A stretch of 64,000 nt of DNA from Tenacibaculum caenipelagi (GCF_004363005.1 NZ_SNYH01000004.1:276626-340625); one strand, 5' to 3'. Shown: positions 34,452 to 43,830, counted from the first letter of the stretch. Made by a program: numbers and translations. The notes: generated by a model not told the origin, from the sequence alone.

Positions 34452-35657
34452 ATGAATAGGCTAAACCTTTTAAAGCTGGCTGATGAGTATCAGTCTCCTT
34501 TGTATGTTTATGATACAGAAAAAATTATTTCACAGTACAAAAAAATTACATCAGCATTTTCTAAAGTAAAAAATGTTAAAATTAACTATGCTGTTAAAGC
34601 ATTGTCTAATATTAATATTTTAAAAGTATTTAATAAGCTTAATAGCGGTTTAGATACTGTGTCTATTCAAGAAGTCAAACTTGGACTATTAGCGGGATTT
34701 GACCCTCAAGAAATAATCTACACTCCTAATGGTGTGTCTTTACAAGAAATAGAAGATGTTGCTAAATTGGGAGTGCAAATTAATATTGATAATTTATCTA
34801 TATTAGAATTATTTGGACAAAAGCATCCTAAAATACCTGTATGTATTCGTATCAATCCTCATGTGATGGCTGGTGGGAATAGCAAAATTTCAGTAGGACA
34901 TATCGATTCTAAATTTGGAATTTCTATCCATCAAGTACCACATATAAAAAGAGTTGTTGAAAACACAGGAATGCATATAAATGGTATACATATGCATACT
35001 GGGTCTGATATTTTAGATATTGACACTTTTTTAAGGGCCTCAGAAATTTTATTTGATGTTGCAAGACAGTTCGAAGATATTGATTTTATAGATTTTGGTA
35101 GCGGATTTAAAGTTCCTTATAAAAAAGATGATATTTCTACTGATATAAATGAATTAGGAGAAAAATTATCTGTAAGATTCAATGAGTTCTGCAAAAACTA
35201 CGGAAAAGATGTTACCTTAATGTTTGAACCTGGTAAGTTTTTAGTAAGTGAAGCTGGATATTTTTTAGCCAAGGTTAATGTTATTAAACAAACTACTTCA
35301 ACCGTTTTTGCTGGGATAGATAGCGGTTTGAATCATCTTATTCGTCCAATGTTTTACAATTCGTATCATCATATCGAAAATTTATCTAACCCAAAAGGAA
35401 GAAAACGTTTTTATAGTGTAGTTGGATATATTTGTGAAACAGATACGTTTGGTTCTAACAGAAGAATTAATGAAATTTCTGAAGAAGATATATTATGCTT
35501 TTATAATGCAGGTGCTTATTGTTTTTCAATGGCTTCAAATTATAATTCAAGGTATAAACCAGCTGAAGTTATGATATATAAAGGAAAAGATTACTTGATA
35601 CGTAAAAGAGAAACGATAGAAGACATCCTTAAAAATCAAGAAAATATAGCGATTTAA
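34452..35657 (+). CDS. lysA: Diaminopimelate decarboxylase
   Basis: 401 aa fold-III PLP decarboxylase. YAVKALSN carries the PLP Lys, GIHMHTGSDI and DFGSGFKVPY the phosphate-binding stretch, FEPGKFLVSEAGYF the Arg/Glu-region, GYICETDTFG the catalytic Cys from the partner subunit, and FYNAGAYCFSMASNYNSR the substrate-binding tail. It makes lysine from meso-DAP. It has no adjacent lysine genes. Flanked on both sides by copies of the structured element. Confidence 0.93.
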   Translation: MNRLNLLKLADEYQSPLYVYDTEKIISQYKKITSAFSKVKNVKINYAVKALSNINILKVFNKLNSGLDTVSIQEVKLGLLAGFDPQEIIYTPNGVSLQEIEDVAKLGVQINIDNLSILELFGQKHPKIPVCIRINPHVMAGGNSKISVGHIDSKFGISIHQVPHIKRVVENTGMHINGIHMHTGSDILDIDTFLRASEILFDVARQFEDIDFIDFGSGFKVPYKKDDISTDINELGEKLSVRFNEFCKNYGKDVTLMFEPGKFLVSEAGYFLAKVNVIKQTTSTVFAGIDSGLNHLIRPMFYNSYHHIENLSNPKGRKRFYSVVGYICETDTFGSNRRINEISEEDILCFYNAGAYCFSMASNYNSRYKPAEVMIYKGKDYLIRKRETIEDILKNQENIAI

Positions 35658-35668
35658 TTCCATATAAA

Positions 35669-35694
35669 AACTCTGACCAAGTAAGGTCAGAGTT
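35669..35694 (+). terminator. Hairpin after lysA
   Basis: AACTCTGACC pairs with GGTCAGAGTT (10 bp, 6-nt loop), followed only by CCTTT, so the T-run is weak. Element copy 2 follows immediately. Confidence 0.7.
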
Positions 35695-35696
35695 CC

Positions 35697-35816
35697 TTTA
35701 AAATATAATCAACCCCTCAAAGACTATATTTTAAAACGTTGTAATAAAGTCCCCTATCTTTATTTACGTTACAAATATCCTTTATTTATTTCAAAAATAG
35801 AACAGGAAAACCCCCC
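35697..35816 (+). ncRNA. Structured intergenic element, copy 2
   Basis: Hairpin 1: TTTAAAATATA (35697-35707) / TATATTTTAAA (35725-35735), 11 bp, loop ATCAACCCCTCAAAGAC. Hairpin 2: GTAATAAAG / CTTTATTTAC with loop TCCCCTAT (35741-35767). Then CAAATATCC and ACAGGAAAACCCC (about 35801-35815). Loop sequences and the 25-nt spacing between CAAATAT and AGGAAAA match copy 1, while the stems differ by compensating changes. Confidence 0.55.
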
Positions 35817-35845
35817 TTTCTTATAAACAGTTTTTTATAAAATAG

Positions 35846-35873
35846 AAAAGGCAACTTAAATAAGCTGCCTTTT
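35846..35873 (-). terminator. Terminator of the TonB-receptor gene
   Basis: AAAAGGCA (35846-35853) pairs with TGCCTTTT (35866-35873) with an inner CTTA/TAAG pairing; 22 bp after the receptor stop on the minus strand. Confidence 0.75.
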
Positions 35874-35894
35874 ATAAAAATTTGTGGTTAACTA

Positions 35895-38800
35895 TTAAAA
35901 TATATATCGTAATCCTAATTGCATTTGCCAACGAGAGTTTAAACTAGAGTCGTAACCAAATGTTTTAGTTGAATTTGGCGTAAACGAATATGTAGGTGTA
36001 TTAGTTCCATCTAAACTAACTCCTAGAGGTTGTAAGTTGTTAGGTTGTTGAACTACTCCCCAATCAGAATTGATTAAGTTACCTACATTTAAAATATCAA
36101 GACTTAATTGTATTGTATTTTGTTTTTCATCAGAGACGTTAAAATTAAAATCTTGTAATATTTTTAAATCCCATTTACCTCTCCATGGCGCTATAGCTCC
36201 GTATCGCTCAACATATTGTCCTCTTCTTCCTCTTAAATAATCATCTTGTTGAATATAGCTTTCAAAAGCGGCTGCTTGGCTAGGATCACTAAATTGCATT
36301 TGATTTACTTCTGAACTAGTTGGAACGTATAATAAATCATTTACAGCTGATCCATCATTATTTATATCACCTCCATAGGTATAGTTAAAGCGTCCACCTT
36401 GAGCATATTCAAAAAATGTAGAAATAGTTGTAGCAAACTTATCTCCTCCATAAGTAAATTTCTTTGACGCTACACCAATAATTCTATGAGTATCACCATA
36501 TTTAGAATATGATAAAACATCATTGTTAGCATTTCCAACTACAGGATTAAAAGCAAAAGCATCACCAGTAATTTCTGCCTCTATAGAGTTAACATCTTTA
36601 GCATTTAAGTAATTGTAGGCAACACTTGCATATAATCCATTATCAAAAGTTTTTTGAAGCTTTAATGAAGCATTCCAAACACGACCTTTATCTGAGTTTG
36701 TAAACACATAGGCATTGTTTCCTTTATCAGCAGCATCATAAATTTCTCTATTATCAAATGTAGTATTTAAAGTAGTACTTGGTTCTCTCAGTCCCCAATT
36801 TTGAACATGTGCTCCATTGATATCTTTTGTATAAGCAATATCTGTTGTCGCTATAATTCCATTTTCAAACTTATAGTCCAATCCTAAATTAGTTCTCCAT
36901 ACTTGTGGAAATTTAAAGTCTGGATCAACTAACTGGAAAAAGCCATCATCAGCTCCACTTACTTGGTTTCCAATCCATACAAAAGGTAAACGTCCTGTAA
37001 ATACACCAGAACCTCCACGAAGTTGTATGGTGTTATCTCCTTTTACATCCCAGTTAAAACCTACTCTTGGAGAAATTAACCATTGATTTGTAGGCATTTT
37101 GGTTGAAAGTAATTGTTGTTCTTTACCAGTATTAGGGTTATAATACAATACTGAATTATCTCTTGTTGCTCCATTATCAGTATCAATATACTTTTGAATT
37201 AAACTAGACGTATCAAAGTACAATGGTTTATCAAAACGGATTCCATAGGTTAATTTAAAATCGTCATTTATCTCCCATTCATCTTGAACATAAAATGCTA
37301 ATTGTCCTACATTTAATTCAGATAATTTCCATCCTCCATCATTACCTGCTCCATTAGCATTGAATGAATCGTAAGCATTTTGAGTAGCAGCTAAGTATTG
37401 TTCTACAACTCCTCCTGATTGTGCATTTGATAAAAATGTGGCTACATCAGGATATGGGCTAAACAATCCATAGTAAGGGAAAATACCAAAATTAAATGAT
37501 TCATAGTTTACTAGATTAAATGAATTCTTAAATTCAAACTTTTCGAATGAAAATCCAACAGTATAAGTATGATCTCCTTTAAAGAAATTCATGTTATTAG
37601 TTAACTGAAAAACTCTTTGGTCTAATGTATTATGAATAGAAAATGGTTCATGACCAGCTATAATATAATTACTACCATTACCATCTTGAATTGAAATTAC
37701 AGGAGCAGGTGCCGATAATGGATTTCTAAAATCATCAAAATGTGTGTATCCTATTTGTAATTTATTTGTTGTTGTTTCTGATAAATTTGAGTTTAATTCT
37801 AATTGAAATGAATTTAAATTATTATTAATTTCATACCCTGAATTTTCAAATTGTAACGTAGAAAAATTAGGTCCTCTGGTTCCTAAAGCTGTAGGATGTG
37901 CAGGTGTTTCTTTTGAAGCTCTTAAGAAGTTATAAATTAAGGCTAACCTGTTTTTATCATTAATATTCCAATCTATTTTAAATATTCCTTTGGTAGATTC
38001 TGATCCGTAAGTGAACCCTTCATACGCTCCAGTATCATATCCTAAAGCTGCTAATGCATCTCTAACAGCTATCATATCAGATTCTAAAACTCTCGATTCA
38101 TTAATCGCTCCACTACCTGTATTAGGTACCCAACCAGCTGTACCTAAATCTTCTCTGTCATCTTTTTCGAAATTAGCAAAAAAGAATAGTTTATCTTTTA
38201 CAATAGGACCTCCTAAACTAACACCATATTGACTTTGATTTAATTTAGGTTTTACTACTTTCTGACCTTTTATTTTCCCTCCTGTCATATCTTGATTTCT
38301 AAAGAAACCATAAACAGTACCAGTAAATTCATTAGTACCACTTTTAGTTACAGCATCTACAGAGGCTCCTGTAAAACCTGATAGAGTTACATCATAAGGC
38401 GCTGTAGAAACCGATATTTGCTCAATAGCATCTAACGATATTGGTTGCGAACCTGTTTGTCCTCCAGGTGTTGGAGAATCTAATCCGAAAGGATTGTTAA
38501 AAATAGATCCATCTAAAGAGAAATTATTAAACTGATCATTTCTTCCACCAAAAGAATTACCGCTTGCTGTAGGCTCTAAACGAGTAAAATCAGCAGCCGA
38601 ACGAGAAATTGTTGGTAACGTTTTTAATTGAATAGCACTTACACTTGTTTGAGCACCAGTTCTATCATTATTAAAAACTTTGCTTTTTGATGCAGAAATC
38701 ACTACTTCTTCTAATTGTTCTCCATCCTCAGCTAATTTACCATCTATATTGGTAGTCTTACCTAAAGTTAAATATACATTAGTTACTTCTTGTGATTCAA

Positions 38801-39047
38801 AACCCACGAAGCTAAATGTTACTTTGTAAGGGCCTCCTACTCTTAAATTAGGAATGGTGTATTTACCATTATCTTGAGCTACAGCTCCAGAGACAGTACC
38901 TGTAGGTTCGTGTAAAACCACAATGTTAGCTCCAAATAATGGTTCTCCCTGACTGTCTGTTACAGTTCCTTTTATTTTTGATGTAGTTACCTGGGAAAAG
39001 ATGGATAAACTCAAAAAAACAAAAGATAACACTAATAATTTTTTCAT
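35895..39047 (-). CDS. TonB-dependent receptor with N-terminal CarboxypepD_reg domain (Oar-like)
   Basis: 1050 aa from ATG 39047, which starts a signal peptide (MKKLLVLSFVFLSLSIFSQ); the open frame extends 39 codons upstream without coding character. Residues about 22-110 form the carboxypeptidase-regulatory-like beta domain (IKGTVTDSQGEPLFGANIVV), then a plug domain (QLEEVVISASKSK..., SLDGSIFNNPFGLD) and a long beta-barrel ending in an aromatic C-terminus (MQLGLRYIF). Barrel repeats such as FGGRNDQFNNFSLDG and KLFFFANFEKDDRED match OmpA-related/Oar outer-membrane receptors. No SusD partner is adjacent, so the substrate is unknown (peptide, siderophore or lipid import or surface function). 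Confidence 0.93.
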   Translation of the reverse strand: MKKLLVLSFVFLSLSIFSQVTTSKIKGTVTDSQGEPLFGANIVVLHEPTGTVSGAVAQDNGKYTIPNLRVGGPYKVTFSFVGFESQEVTNVYLTLGKTTNIDGKLAEDGEQLEEVVISASKSKVFNNDRTGAQTSVSAIQLKTLPTISRSAADFTRLEPTASGNSFGGRNDQFNNFSLDGSIFNNPFGLDSPTPGGQTGSQPISLDAIEQISVSTAPYDVTLSGFTGASVDAVTKSGTNEFTGTVYGFFRNQDMTGGKIKGQKVVKPKLNQSQYGVSLGGPIVKDKLFFFANFEKDDREDLGTAGWVPNTGSGAINESRVLESDMIAVRDALAALGYDTGAYEGFTYGSESTKGIFKIDWNINDKNRLALIYNFLRASKETPAHPTALGTRGPNFSTLQFENSGYEINNNLNSFQLELNSNLSETTTNKLQIGYTHFDDFRNPLSAPAPVISIQDGNGSNYIIAGHEPFSIHNTLDQRVFQLTNNMNFFKGDHTYTVGFSFEKFEFKNSFNLVNYESFNFGIFPYYGLFSPYPDVATFLSNAQSGGVVEQYLAATQNAYDSFNANGAGNDGGWKLSELNVGQLAFYVQDEWEINDDFKLTYGIRFDKPLYFDTSSLIQKYIDTDNGATRDNSVLYYNPNTGKEQQLLSTKMPTNQWLISPRVGFNWDVKGDNTIQLRGGSGVFTGRLPFVWIGNQVSGADDGFFQLVDPDFKFPQVWRTNLGLDYKFENGIIATTDIAYTKDINGAHVQNWGLREPSTTLNTTFDNREIYDAADKGNNAYVFTNSDKGRVWNASLKLQKTFDNGLYASVAYNYLNAKDVNSIEAEITGDAFAFNPVVGNANNDVLSYSKYGDTHRIIGVASKKFTYGGDKFATTISTFFEYAQGGRFNYTYGGDINNDGSAVNDLLYVPTSSEVNQMQFSDPSQAAAFESYIQQDDYLRGRRGQYVERYGAIAPWRGKWDLKILQDFNFNVSDEKQNTIQLSLDILNVGNLINSDWGVVQQPNNLQPLGVSLDGTNTPTYSFTPNSTKTFGYDSSLNSRWQMQLGLRYIF

Positions 39048-39095
39048 AATAGTCTTGATTTTGTTTATGTTATATTTCAAATTTAAGAAATAAAA

Positions 39096-39119
39096 AAATC
39101 CGCTCGACTGAGCGGATTT
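39096..39119 (-). terminator. Intrinsic terminator of the rpsF-rpsR-rplI operon
   Basis: AAATCCGCTC and GAGCGGATTT form a 10-bp stem with a 4-nt loop; on the minus strand T7 follows. It lies 35 bp after the rplI stop. Confidence 0.92.
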
Positions 39120-39153
39120 ATACTTTATTAACATGTATTTAACAATAAAGTTA

Positions 39154-39600
39154 CTATTCAGCAACTACTTCAAATACGATGTCAGCTACAACAGTTCTGT
39201 GTAAACGTACAGCAGCGTTGTATTTTCCTAATCTTTTTACGTTACCTCCAGTAACTTTGATAAATTTCTTATCAATTTCAGTACCAGCTTTAGCTAAAGC
39301 TGCAGCAACATCAATGTTGTTTACTGAACCAAATAATTTATCTCCTGAACCTACTTTAGAAGCTATTTTGATTTCATATCCTTTAATAGTTTCTGCTAAC
39401 TTGTTAGCATCATCTATTAATTTAGCTTCTTTATAAGCACGTTGCTTTAAGTTTTCTGCTAATACTTTTCTAGCTGAAGAAGTAGCTAAAATTGCATATC
39501 CTTGAGGTATTAGGTAATTACGTCCATAACCATTCTTAACAGTTACGATATCGTCTTTAAAACCTAAGTTTTCTACGTCTTGTTTTAATATCAATTCCAT
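39154..39600 (-). CDS. rplI: 50S ribosomal protein L9 (bL9)
   Basis: 148 aa. MELILKQDVENLGFKDDIVTVKNGYGRNYLIPQGYAI is the N-terminal L9 domain signature, followed by the long connecting helix and the C-terminal domain (GSGDKLFGSVNNIDVAAAL...FIKVTGGNVKRLGKYNAAVRLH). It is last in the rpsF-rpsR-rplI operon. Confidence 0.98.
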   Translation of the reverse strand: MELILKQDVENLGFKDDIVTVKNGYGRNYLIPQGYAILATSSARKVLAENLKQRAYKEAKLIDDANKLAETIKGYEIKIASKVGSGDKLFGSVNNIDVAAALAKAGTEIDKKFIKVTGGNVKRLGKYNAAVRLHRTVVADIVFEVVAE

Positions 39601-39615
39601 ATTTCTACTTCTTTA

Positions 39616-39912
39616 TTATTTTAACATATCACCAACGTATGGCATTAAAGCTAAGTGACGAGCTCTTTTAATAGCTTGAGCCACTTTACGTTGATATTTT
39701 AATGATGTTCCTGTTAAACGTCTTGGTAAAATTTTACCTTGCTCGTTTACTAAATACATTAAGAAGTCTGCATCTTTGTAATCGATGTACTTAATACCGT
39801 TTTTCTTGAAACGACAGTATTTAGCTTCTTTCTTAGTTTCGATATCAAGCGGAGTTAAGTAACGTACTTCTCCTTGCTTATTTCCTTTTGCTTGTTGATC
39901 TATTGACGCCAT
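39616..39912 (-). CDS. rpsR: 30S ribosomal protein S18 (bS18)
   Basis: 98 aa. [24 protein letters not shown] and [31 protein letters not shown] are the S18 signature. The single Cys of the CRF motif is kept. Four bp from rpsF and 15 bp from rplI. Confidence 0.98.
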   Translation of the reverse strand: MASIDQQAKGNKQGEVRYLTPLDIETKKEAKYCRFKKNGIKYIDYKDADFLMYLVNEQGKILPRRLTGTSLKYQRKVAQAIKRARHLALMPYVGDMLK

Positions 39913-39915
39913 TTC

Positions 39916-40257
39916 TTACTTTTTTGCAGATTTAACACGTTCTCTTCTTTTTTCAGCCCAAGCTGCAGCATGCTTATCTAACTTTACAGTTAAATAACGC
40001 ATAACACTATCGTCACGTCTAAACTCTAATTCAAACGGAGCAATTGCATCACCTGCTACTTTGTACTCAAATAAGTGGTAAAATCCACTTTTTTTCTTCT
40101 CGATTGGATAAGCTAACTTTTTTAAGCCCCAATCTTCTTTAGAAATCATTTCTGCACCTTTAGAAAGTAAATAGTCCTCAAACTTCTTTACTGTTTCCTT
40201 TATCTGAGTTTCAGATAAAACGGGATTCAAAATGAAAACAGTTTCGTAATGATTCAT
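39916..40257 (-). CDS. rpsF: 30S ribosomal protein S6 (bS6)
   Basis: 113 aa. NHYETVFILNPVLSETQIKETVKKFEDYL and GLKKLAYPIEKKKSGFYHLFEYKV are typical of S6; the basic tail is KRRERVKSAKK. First gene of the operon, behind a consensus promoter at 40290-40319. Its 5' UTR (about 30 nt) is short, and I see no S6:S18-binding RNA motif there. Confidence 0.98.
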   Translation of the reverse strand: MNHYETVFILNPVLSETQIKETVKKFEDYLLSKGAEMISKEDWGLKKLAYPIEKKKSGFYHLFEYKVAGDAIAPFELEFRRDDSVMRYLTVKLDKHAAAWAEKRRERVKSAKK

Positions 40258-40289
40258 AATTAAATTATTTAAAATTTATTTTAAGCCTG

Positions 40290-40319
40290 CAAATATACTG
40301 CTTTTTACTCCATAAACAA
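40290..40319 (-). promoter_or_regulatory. Promoter of the rpsF-rpsR-rplI operon
   Basis: The minus strand has TTG (40317-40319), a 19-bp spacer and TATATTTG (40290-40297): a full match to the Bacteroidota housekeeping promoter, as expected for ribosomal genes. Confidence 0.8.
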
Positions 40320-40379
40320 ACTCTTCTCTTTAAATAATTTAATGATTTTGTGTAAGTTTGTAACTAAACACCCTCTTTT

Positions 40380-41276
40380 ATGCAAATTCCTGAAATTCCT
40401 AATTTAATTCACTATGCTATTCCTTTCTTTATAATAACTGTTATTATTGAAGTTATACTTACAGTTAGAGTTAAACTAGAGAAATATGAGTTTAAAGATG
40501 CCGCTACCTCTATAACTATGGGATTAGGAAACGTTTTTATTGGTTTATTCACCAAAGGATTAACTTTTGGAATATTCTTATTCCTTTATAAGTATCGTTT
40601 ATTTACAATACCTTTTACGTGGTGGGCTTGGGTTTTATTATTGTTTGCAGAAGATTTTGTGTATTATTGGAACCATAGGATAGCACATGAAAGCAGATTG
40701 TTTTGGGCGAGTCATGTTGTACATCATTCTTCAACAAAATATAATTTGAGTACAGCTCTACGACAAACTTGGTCAGGAAGTTTTTATACATTTATATTTT
40801 GGGCTCCTTTAGTTATTATTGGTTTTCATCCATTAATGATATTAACTCAAATGAGTATTAGTTTACTATACCAGTATTGGATTCATACAGAACTAATAAA
40901 CAAACTACCAAAATGGTTTGAGGCTATTTTTAACACCCCTAGTCACCATAGAGTTCATCATGCCACAAATCCTCAGTATTTAGATAGAAATCATGCAGGG
41001 ATATTTATAATATGGGACAAGCTTTTTGGTACTTTTGAACCCGAAGTTGAAAAACCTATATATGGATTGGTGACTAACATTAACACCTATAACCCTATTA
41101 AGGTAGCCTTTATAGAATGGTACAACATGTTTAAAGATGTTTTTACAAGTAATACATCTTTAAATAAAAGATTTCTATATTTTTTTAAACCACCTGGTTG
41201 GAAACATGATGGTAGTGGAATACTGTCTGAAGATTTACGTAAAAAATGGGAAGAAAAACAGAAAAATAATACCTAA
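40380..41276 (+). CDS. Sterol desaturase / fatty acid hydroxylase superfamily membrane protein
   Basis: 298 aa with four to five hydrophobic segments (FFIITVIIEVILTV, NVFIGLFTKGLTFGIFLFLY, WWAWVLLLFAEDFVYYW, FIFWAPLVIIGFHPLMIL). The di-iron histidine boxes are complete: HRIAHE, HVVHHSS and the terminal HHRVHHATNPQYLDRNHAG. It is an integral di-iron oxygenase acting on a lipid (hydroxylation or desaturation); the actual substrate cannot be read. It is alone on the plus strand between rpsF and the relA/spoT gene. Confidence 0.9.
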   Translation: MQIPEIPNLIHYAIPFFIITVIIEVILTVRVKLEKYEFKDAATSITMGLGNVFIGLFTKGLTFGIFLFLYKYRLFTIPFTWWAWVLLLFAEDFVYYWNHRIAHESRLFWASHVVHHSSTKYNLSTALRQTWSGSFYTFIFWAPLVIIGFHPLMILTQMSISLLYQYWIHTELINKLPKWFEAIFNTPSHHRVHHATNPQYLDRNHAGIFIIWDKLFGTFEPEVEKPIYGLVTNINTYNPIKVAFIEWYNMFKDVFTSNTSLNKRFLYFFKPPGWKHDGSGILSEDLRKKWEEKQKNNT

Positions 41277-41284
41277 AAACAAAA

Positions 41285-41317
41285 AACCTCCGACTCGTTA
41301 ATAAAAAGCCGGAGGTT
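41285..41317 (+). terminator. Hairpin after the sterol-desaturase-family gene
   Basis: AACCTCCG (41285-41292) pairs with CGGAGGTT (41310-41317), 8 bp with a 17-nt loop, and no T-run. Element copy 3 follows directly. Confidence 0.6.
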
Positions 41318-41320
41318 CGA

Positions 41321-41430
41321 ATATCATATTAAAATGATATCTCAGGGGGACTTTTCTTTTTTGAGTAAGTTCCTCTGAATTATATCACAAAGTTATACGT
41401 TATATCAATATAATCTCACAGGAAAAACCC
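41321..41430 (+). ncRNA. Structured intergenic element, diverged copy 3
   Basis: A small hairpin ATATCAT / ATGATAT (41321-41340), then a 12-bp stem TCAGGGGGACTT (41342-41353) / AAGTTCCTCTGA (41367-41378) containing two G-U pairs. TATACGTTATA and ACAGGAAAAACCC (41418-41430) follow. It shares position (just after a 3' hairpin), the TTCCTCTGA/CCCCTCAAAGA-like block and the AGGAAAA-CCC end with copies 1 and 2, but its first stem-loop is larger. Confidence 0.45.
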
Positions 41431-41560
41431 TAATATATTTTGTATTTCTTGTCTTTTTTTTCGTTTTGAATTCTTTTAAACAAATCCCCTTAAAACTTGC
41501 TCAATATAATTCTTTGTACTACTTTTATTTTACACCTAAAAAGTAAAAGAATTTTAATGT

Positions 41561-43777
41561 ATGAGTTATAATGCAACGATAGAAGAAGAGAATAAAGAAA
41601 TAGCCAGCAGATATAAAAATTTATTAAAAGGAACGTATCAAACATTATCTGAAGATGATAAAAAGCTGATTCGTAAGGCTTTTGATATTTCTGTAGAAGC
41701 ACACTCTAAACAACGTAGAAAAACAGGAGAACCTTATATCTTCCATCCTATTGCTGTAGCTAAAATAGTTGCAGATGAAATAGGTTTAGGTGCAACTTCT
41801 ATTGCTGCTGCCCTGCTTCATGATGTTGTAGAAGATACTCATTACACTATTGATGATATGGAGCGTTTGTTTGGAGAAAACATTGCTCGTATTGTAAGCG
41901 GACTTACCAAAATATCAAATTTAAAGCAAGAACAAGACTATTCTATACAAGCAGAGAATTTCAGAAAGATGTTACTCACGCTGCATGATGATGTGCGAGT
42001 AATACTTATCAAAATTGCTGATAGGTTGCATAACATGCAAACCATGGATTCGATGCCCCCTCATAAACAGGTAAAAATAGCGTCTGAAACCTTATATATT
42101 TATGCTCCGCTTGCTCATCGACTAGGATTATACAACATTAAAACTGAGCTTGAAGATTTAGGATTAAAATACACTGAACCAGATGTATATCAAGATATTT
42201 TAACTAAGATTAAAGAAAGTAAAGAAGATCAACAGAAATATATAGATAGCTTTACTGGAATTTTAAAAGAAGCCTTAAACAATGAAGGTATTAAATATGA
42301 GATAAAAGGACGCTTCAAATCTATTTTTTCTATCCGTAGAAAAATGCGTAAACAAAACGTAACTTTTGATGAAGTGTATGATAAGTTTGCCATTAGAATT
42401 ATTTATGAACCAACCTCTGTAGATGAAAAATTTGATGCTTGGAAAATTTACTCTATAGTTACTGACTTTTTTAAACCTAATCCTGCTCGATTACGCGATT
42501 GGATTTCCCAACCGAAATCAACAGGGTATGAAGCATTGCATATTACAGTGATTGGTCCGCAAGCAAAATGGGTAGAAGTACAAATTCGTTCAAATAGAAT
42601 GGATGAAATTGCAGAAAAAGGATATGCTGCTCATTTTAAATACAAACAAGGTAGTGTTAAAGAAAATGGTTTAGAAGGCTGGTTAAATCGCTTAAAAGAG
42701 AGTTTAGAAAACCAAAGTTTAGATGCTGTAGATTTTGTTGAAGATTTTAAGTTAAATCTTTATGCTAAAGAAATTTACGTATTCACTCCAAAAGGAGATT
42801 TAAAATCATTACCTAAAGGAGCCTCTGCTTTAGATTTTGCTTTCTCAGTACACACTGATGTTGGATTAAAATGTCGTGGTGCAAAAGTGAACGGAAAATT
42901 AGTTCCTTTAAGCTATGAATTAAAAAGTGGAGATCAGGTAGAAGTACTTACGGCTACGAATAATAAGCCTAATGTACGTTGGTTAGACTTTGTTATTACG
43001 GCTAGAGCTCGTGCTAAAATTAAATCGGCCTTAAAGGCAGAAGAAAAGAAAATAGCAGAAGAAGGAAAAGCTATTTTACAGCGAAAATTACGTCATTTAA
43101 AGATTAACTTTAGTGAAAAAGTAATTCACGAATTAGCTAGCTATTTTGGGTTAAAAACTAGCTTTGATTTATTCTTTAGAATTGGTAATGGAGCTATAGA
43201 TAACACCCAGCTTAAAGAGTTTGTTGCTCAAAGAAGCAATAGTTTTATGGGCTTTATCAAAAGTACATTCCGTCGCTCTCCTTCTAAAGAAATATTAGAA
43301 AAAGAAGAAGTTACGAATAAGTATGATGCCTTAGTTTTTGGAAAAGAAGAGCAAACCTTAGATTATACTTTGGCAAAATGTTGTTCACCTATTCCTGGAG
43401 ACAAAGTTTTTGGCTTTGTAACTATTAATGAAGGAATTAAAGTGCATAAAAATGATTGTCCGAATGCAATTTCATTACAATCAAATTATGCCTATAGAAT
43501 AATGCCAGCTAAATGGATTGATTCTACAAAACAAGAATTTATGGCTATATTACACCTATCTGGATTAGATAATAAAGGAATTGTAAACAACATTACCCGT
43601 ATTATATCTAACAGTATGGACGTGTTTATCCACAGTATTAACATCTCTGGAGATGATGGGGTTTTTGATGGAAAACTCTCATTGAGTGTCAAAAACAAAA
43701 ACCAACTTAACAAACTAATTAATAGCATGAAACAAGTAGAGGGTGTTCAAAAAGTTGAACGTGTTAATACTTTGTAA
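41561..43777 (+). CDS. Bifunctional (p)ppGpp synthetase/hydrolase (RelA/SpoT family)
   Basis: 738 aa, full-length Rel. The HD hydrolase domain is intact (HPIAVAKIVADEIG, ALLHDVVEDTHYT, IADRLHNMQTM), then the synthetase domain (EIKGRFKSIFSIRRKMRKQ, FAIRIIYEP, STGYEALHITVIGP), a TGS domain (EIYVFTPKGDLKSLPKGASALDFAFSVHTDVG), a helical/zinc-finger segment with CCSPIPGD and HKNDCPNA, and a C-terminal ACT domain. It makes and degrades the stringent-response alarmone. Its promoter lies within or after the diverged structured element. Confidence 0.95.
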   Translation: MSYNATIEEENKEIASRYKNLLKGTYQTLSEDDKKLIRKAFDISVEAHSKQRRKTGEPYIFHPIAVAKIVADEIGLGATSIAAALLHDVVEDTHYTIDDMERLFGENIARIVSGLTKISNLKQEQDYSIQAENFRKMLLTLHDDVRVILIKIADRLHNMQTMDSMPPHKQVKIASETLYIYAPLAHRLGLYNIKTELEDLGLKYTEPDVYQDILTKIKESKEDQQKYIDSFTGILKEALNNEGIKYEIKGRFKSIFSIRRKMRKQNVTFDEVYDKFAIRIIYEPTSVDEKFDAWKIYSIVTDFFKPNPARLRDWISQPKSTGYEALHITVIGPQAKWVEVQIRSNRMDEIAEKGYAAHFKYKQGSVKENGLEGWLNRLKESLENQSLDAVDFVEDFKLNLYAKEIYVFTPKGDLKSLPKGASALDFAFSVHTDVGLKCRGAKVNGKLVPLSYELKSGDQVEVLTATNNKPNVRWLDFVITARARAKIKSALKAEEKKIAEEGKAILQRKLRHLKINFSEKVIHELASYFGLKTSFDLFFRIGNGAIDNTQLKEFVAQRSNSFMGFIKSTFRRSPSKEILEKEEVTNKYDALVFGKEEQTLDYTLAKCCSPIPGDKVFGFVTINEGIKVHKNDCPNAISLQSNYAYRIMPAKWIDSTKQEFMAILHLSGLDNKGIVNNITRIISNSMDVFIHSINISGDDGVFDGKLSLSVKNKNQLNKLINSMKQVEGVQKVERVNTL

Positions 43778-43794
43778 ATATCATTTTATTTTCC

Positions 43795-43827
43795 TTGTTT
43801 TTTTATCAAGAAATAAACGTAAATTTG
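43795..43827 (+). promoter_or_regulatory. Promoter of the Fur-family gene
   Basis: TTG (43795-43797), a 22-bp spacer and TAAATTTG (43820-43827). The predicted start (about 43833) puts an 11-bp perfect hairpin at the very 5' end of the transcript. Confidence 0.5.
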
Positions 43828-43830
43828 CCC

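Noticed and set aside
35741..35816. Reading the conserved element on the minus strand as a promoter (ATATTTG plus upstream GGGGTTTTCC)
   Set aside because: The -7-like ATATTTG is one base off consensus in both copies (C and G for T), and the 25-bp gap lacks a TTG; the paired hairpins fit a structured element better, so a promoter is left only as an alternative.
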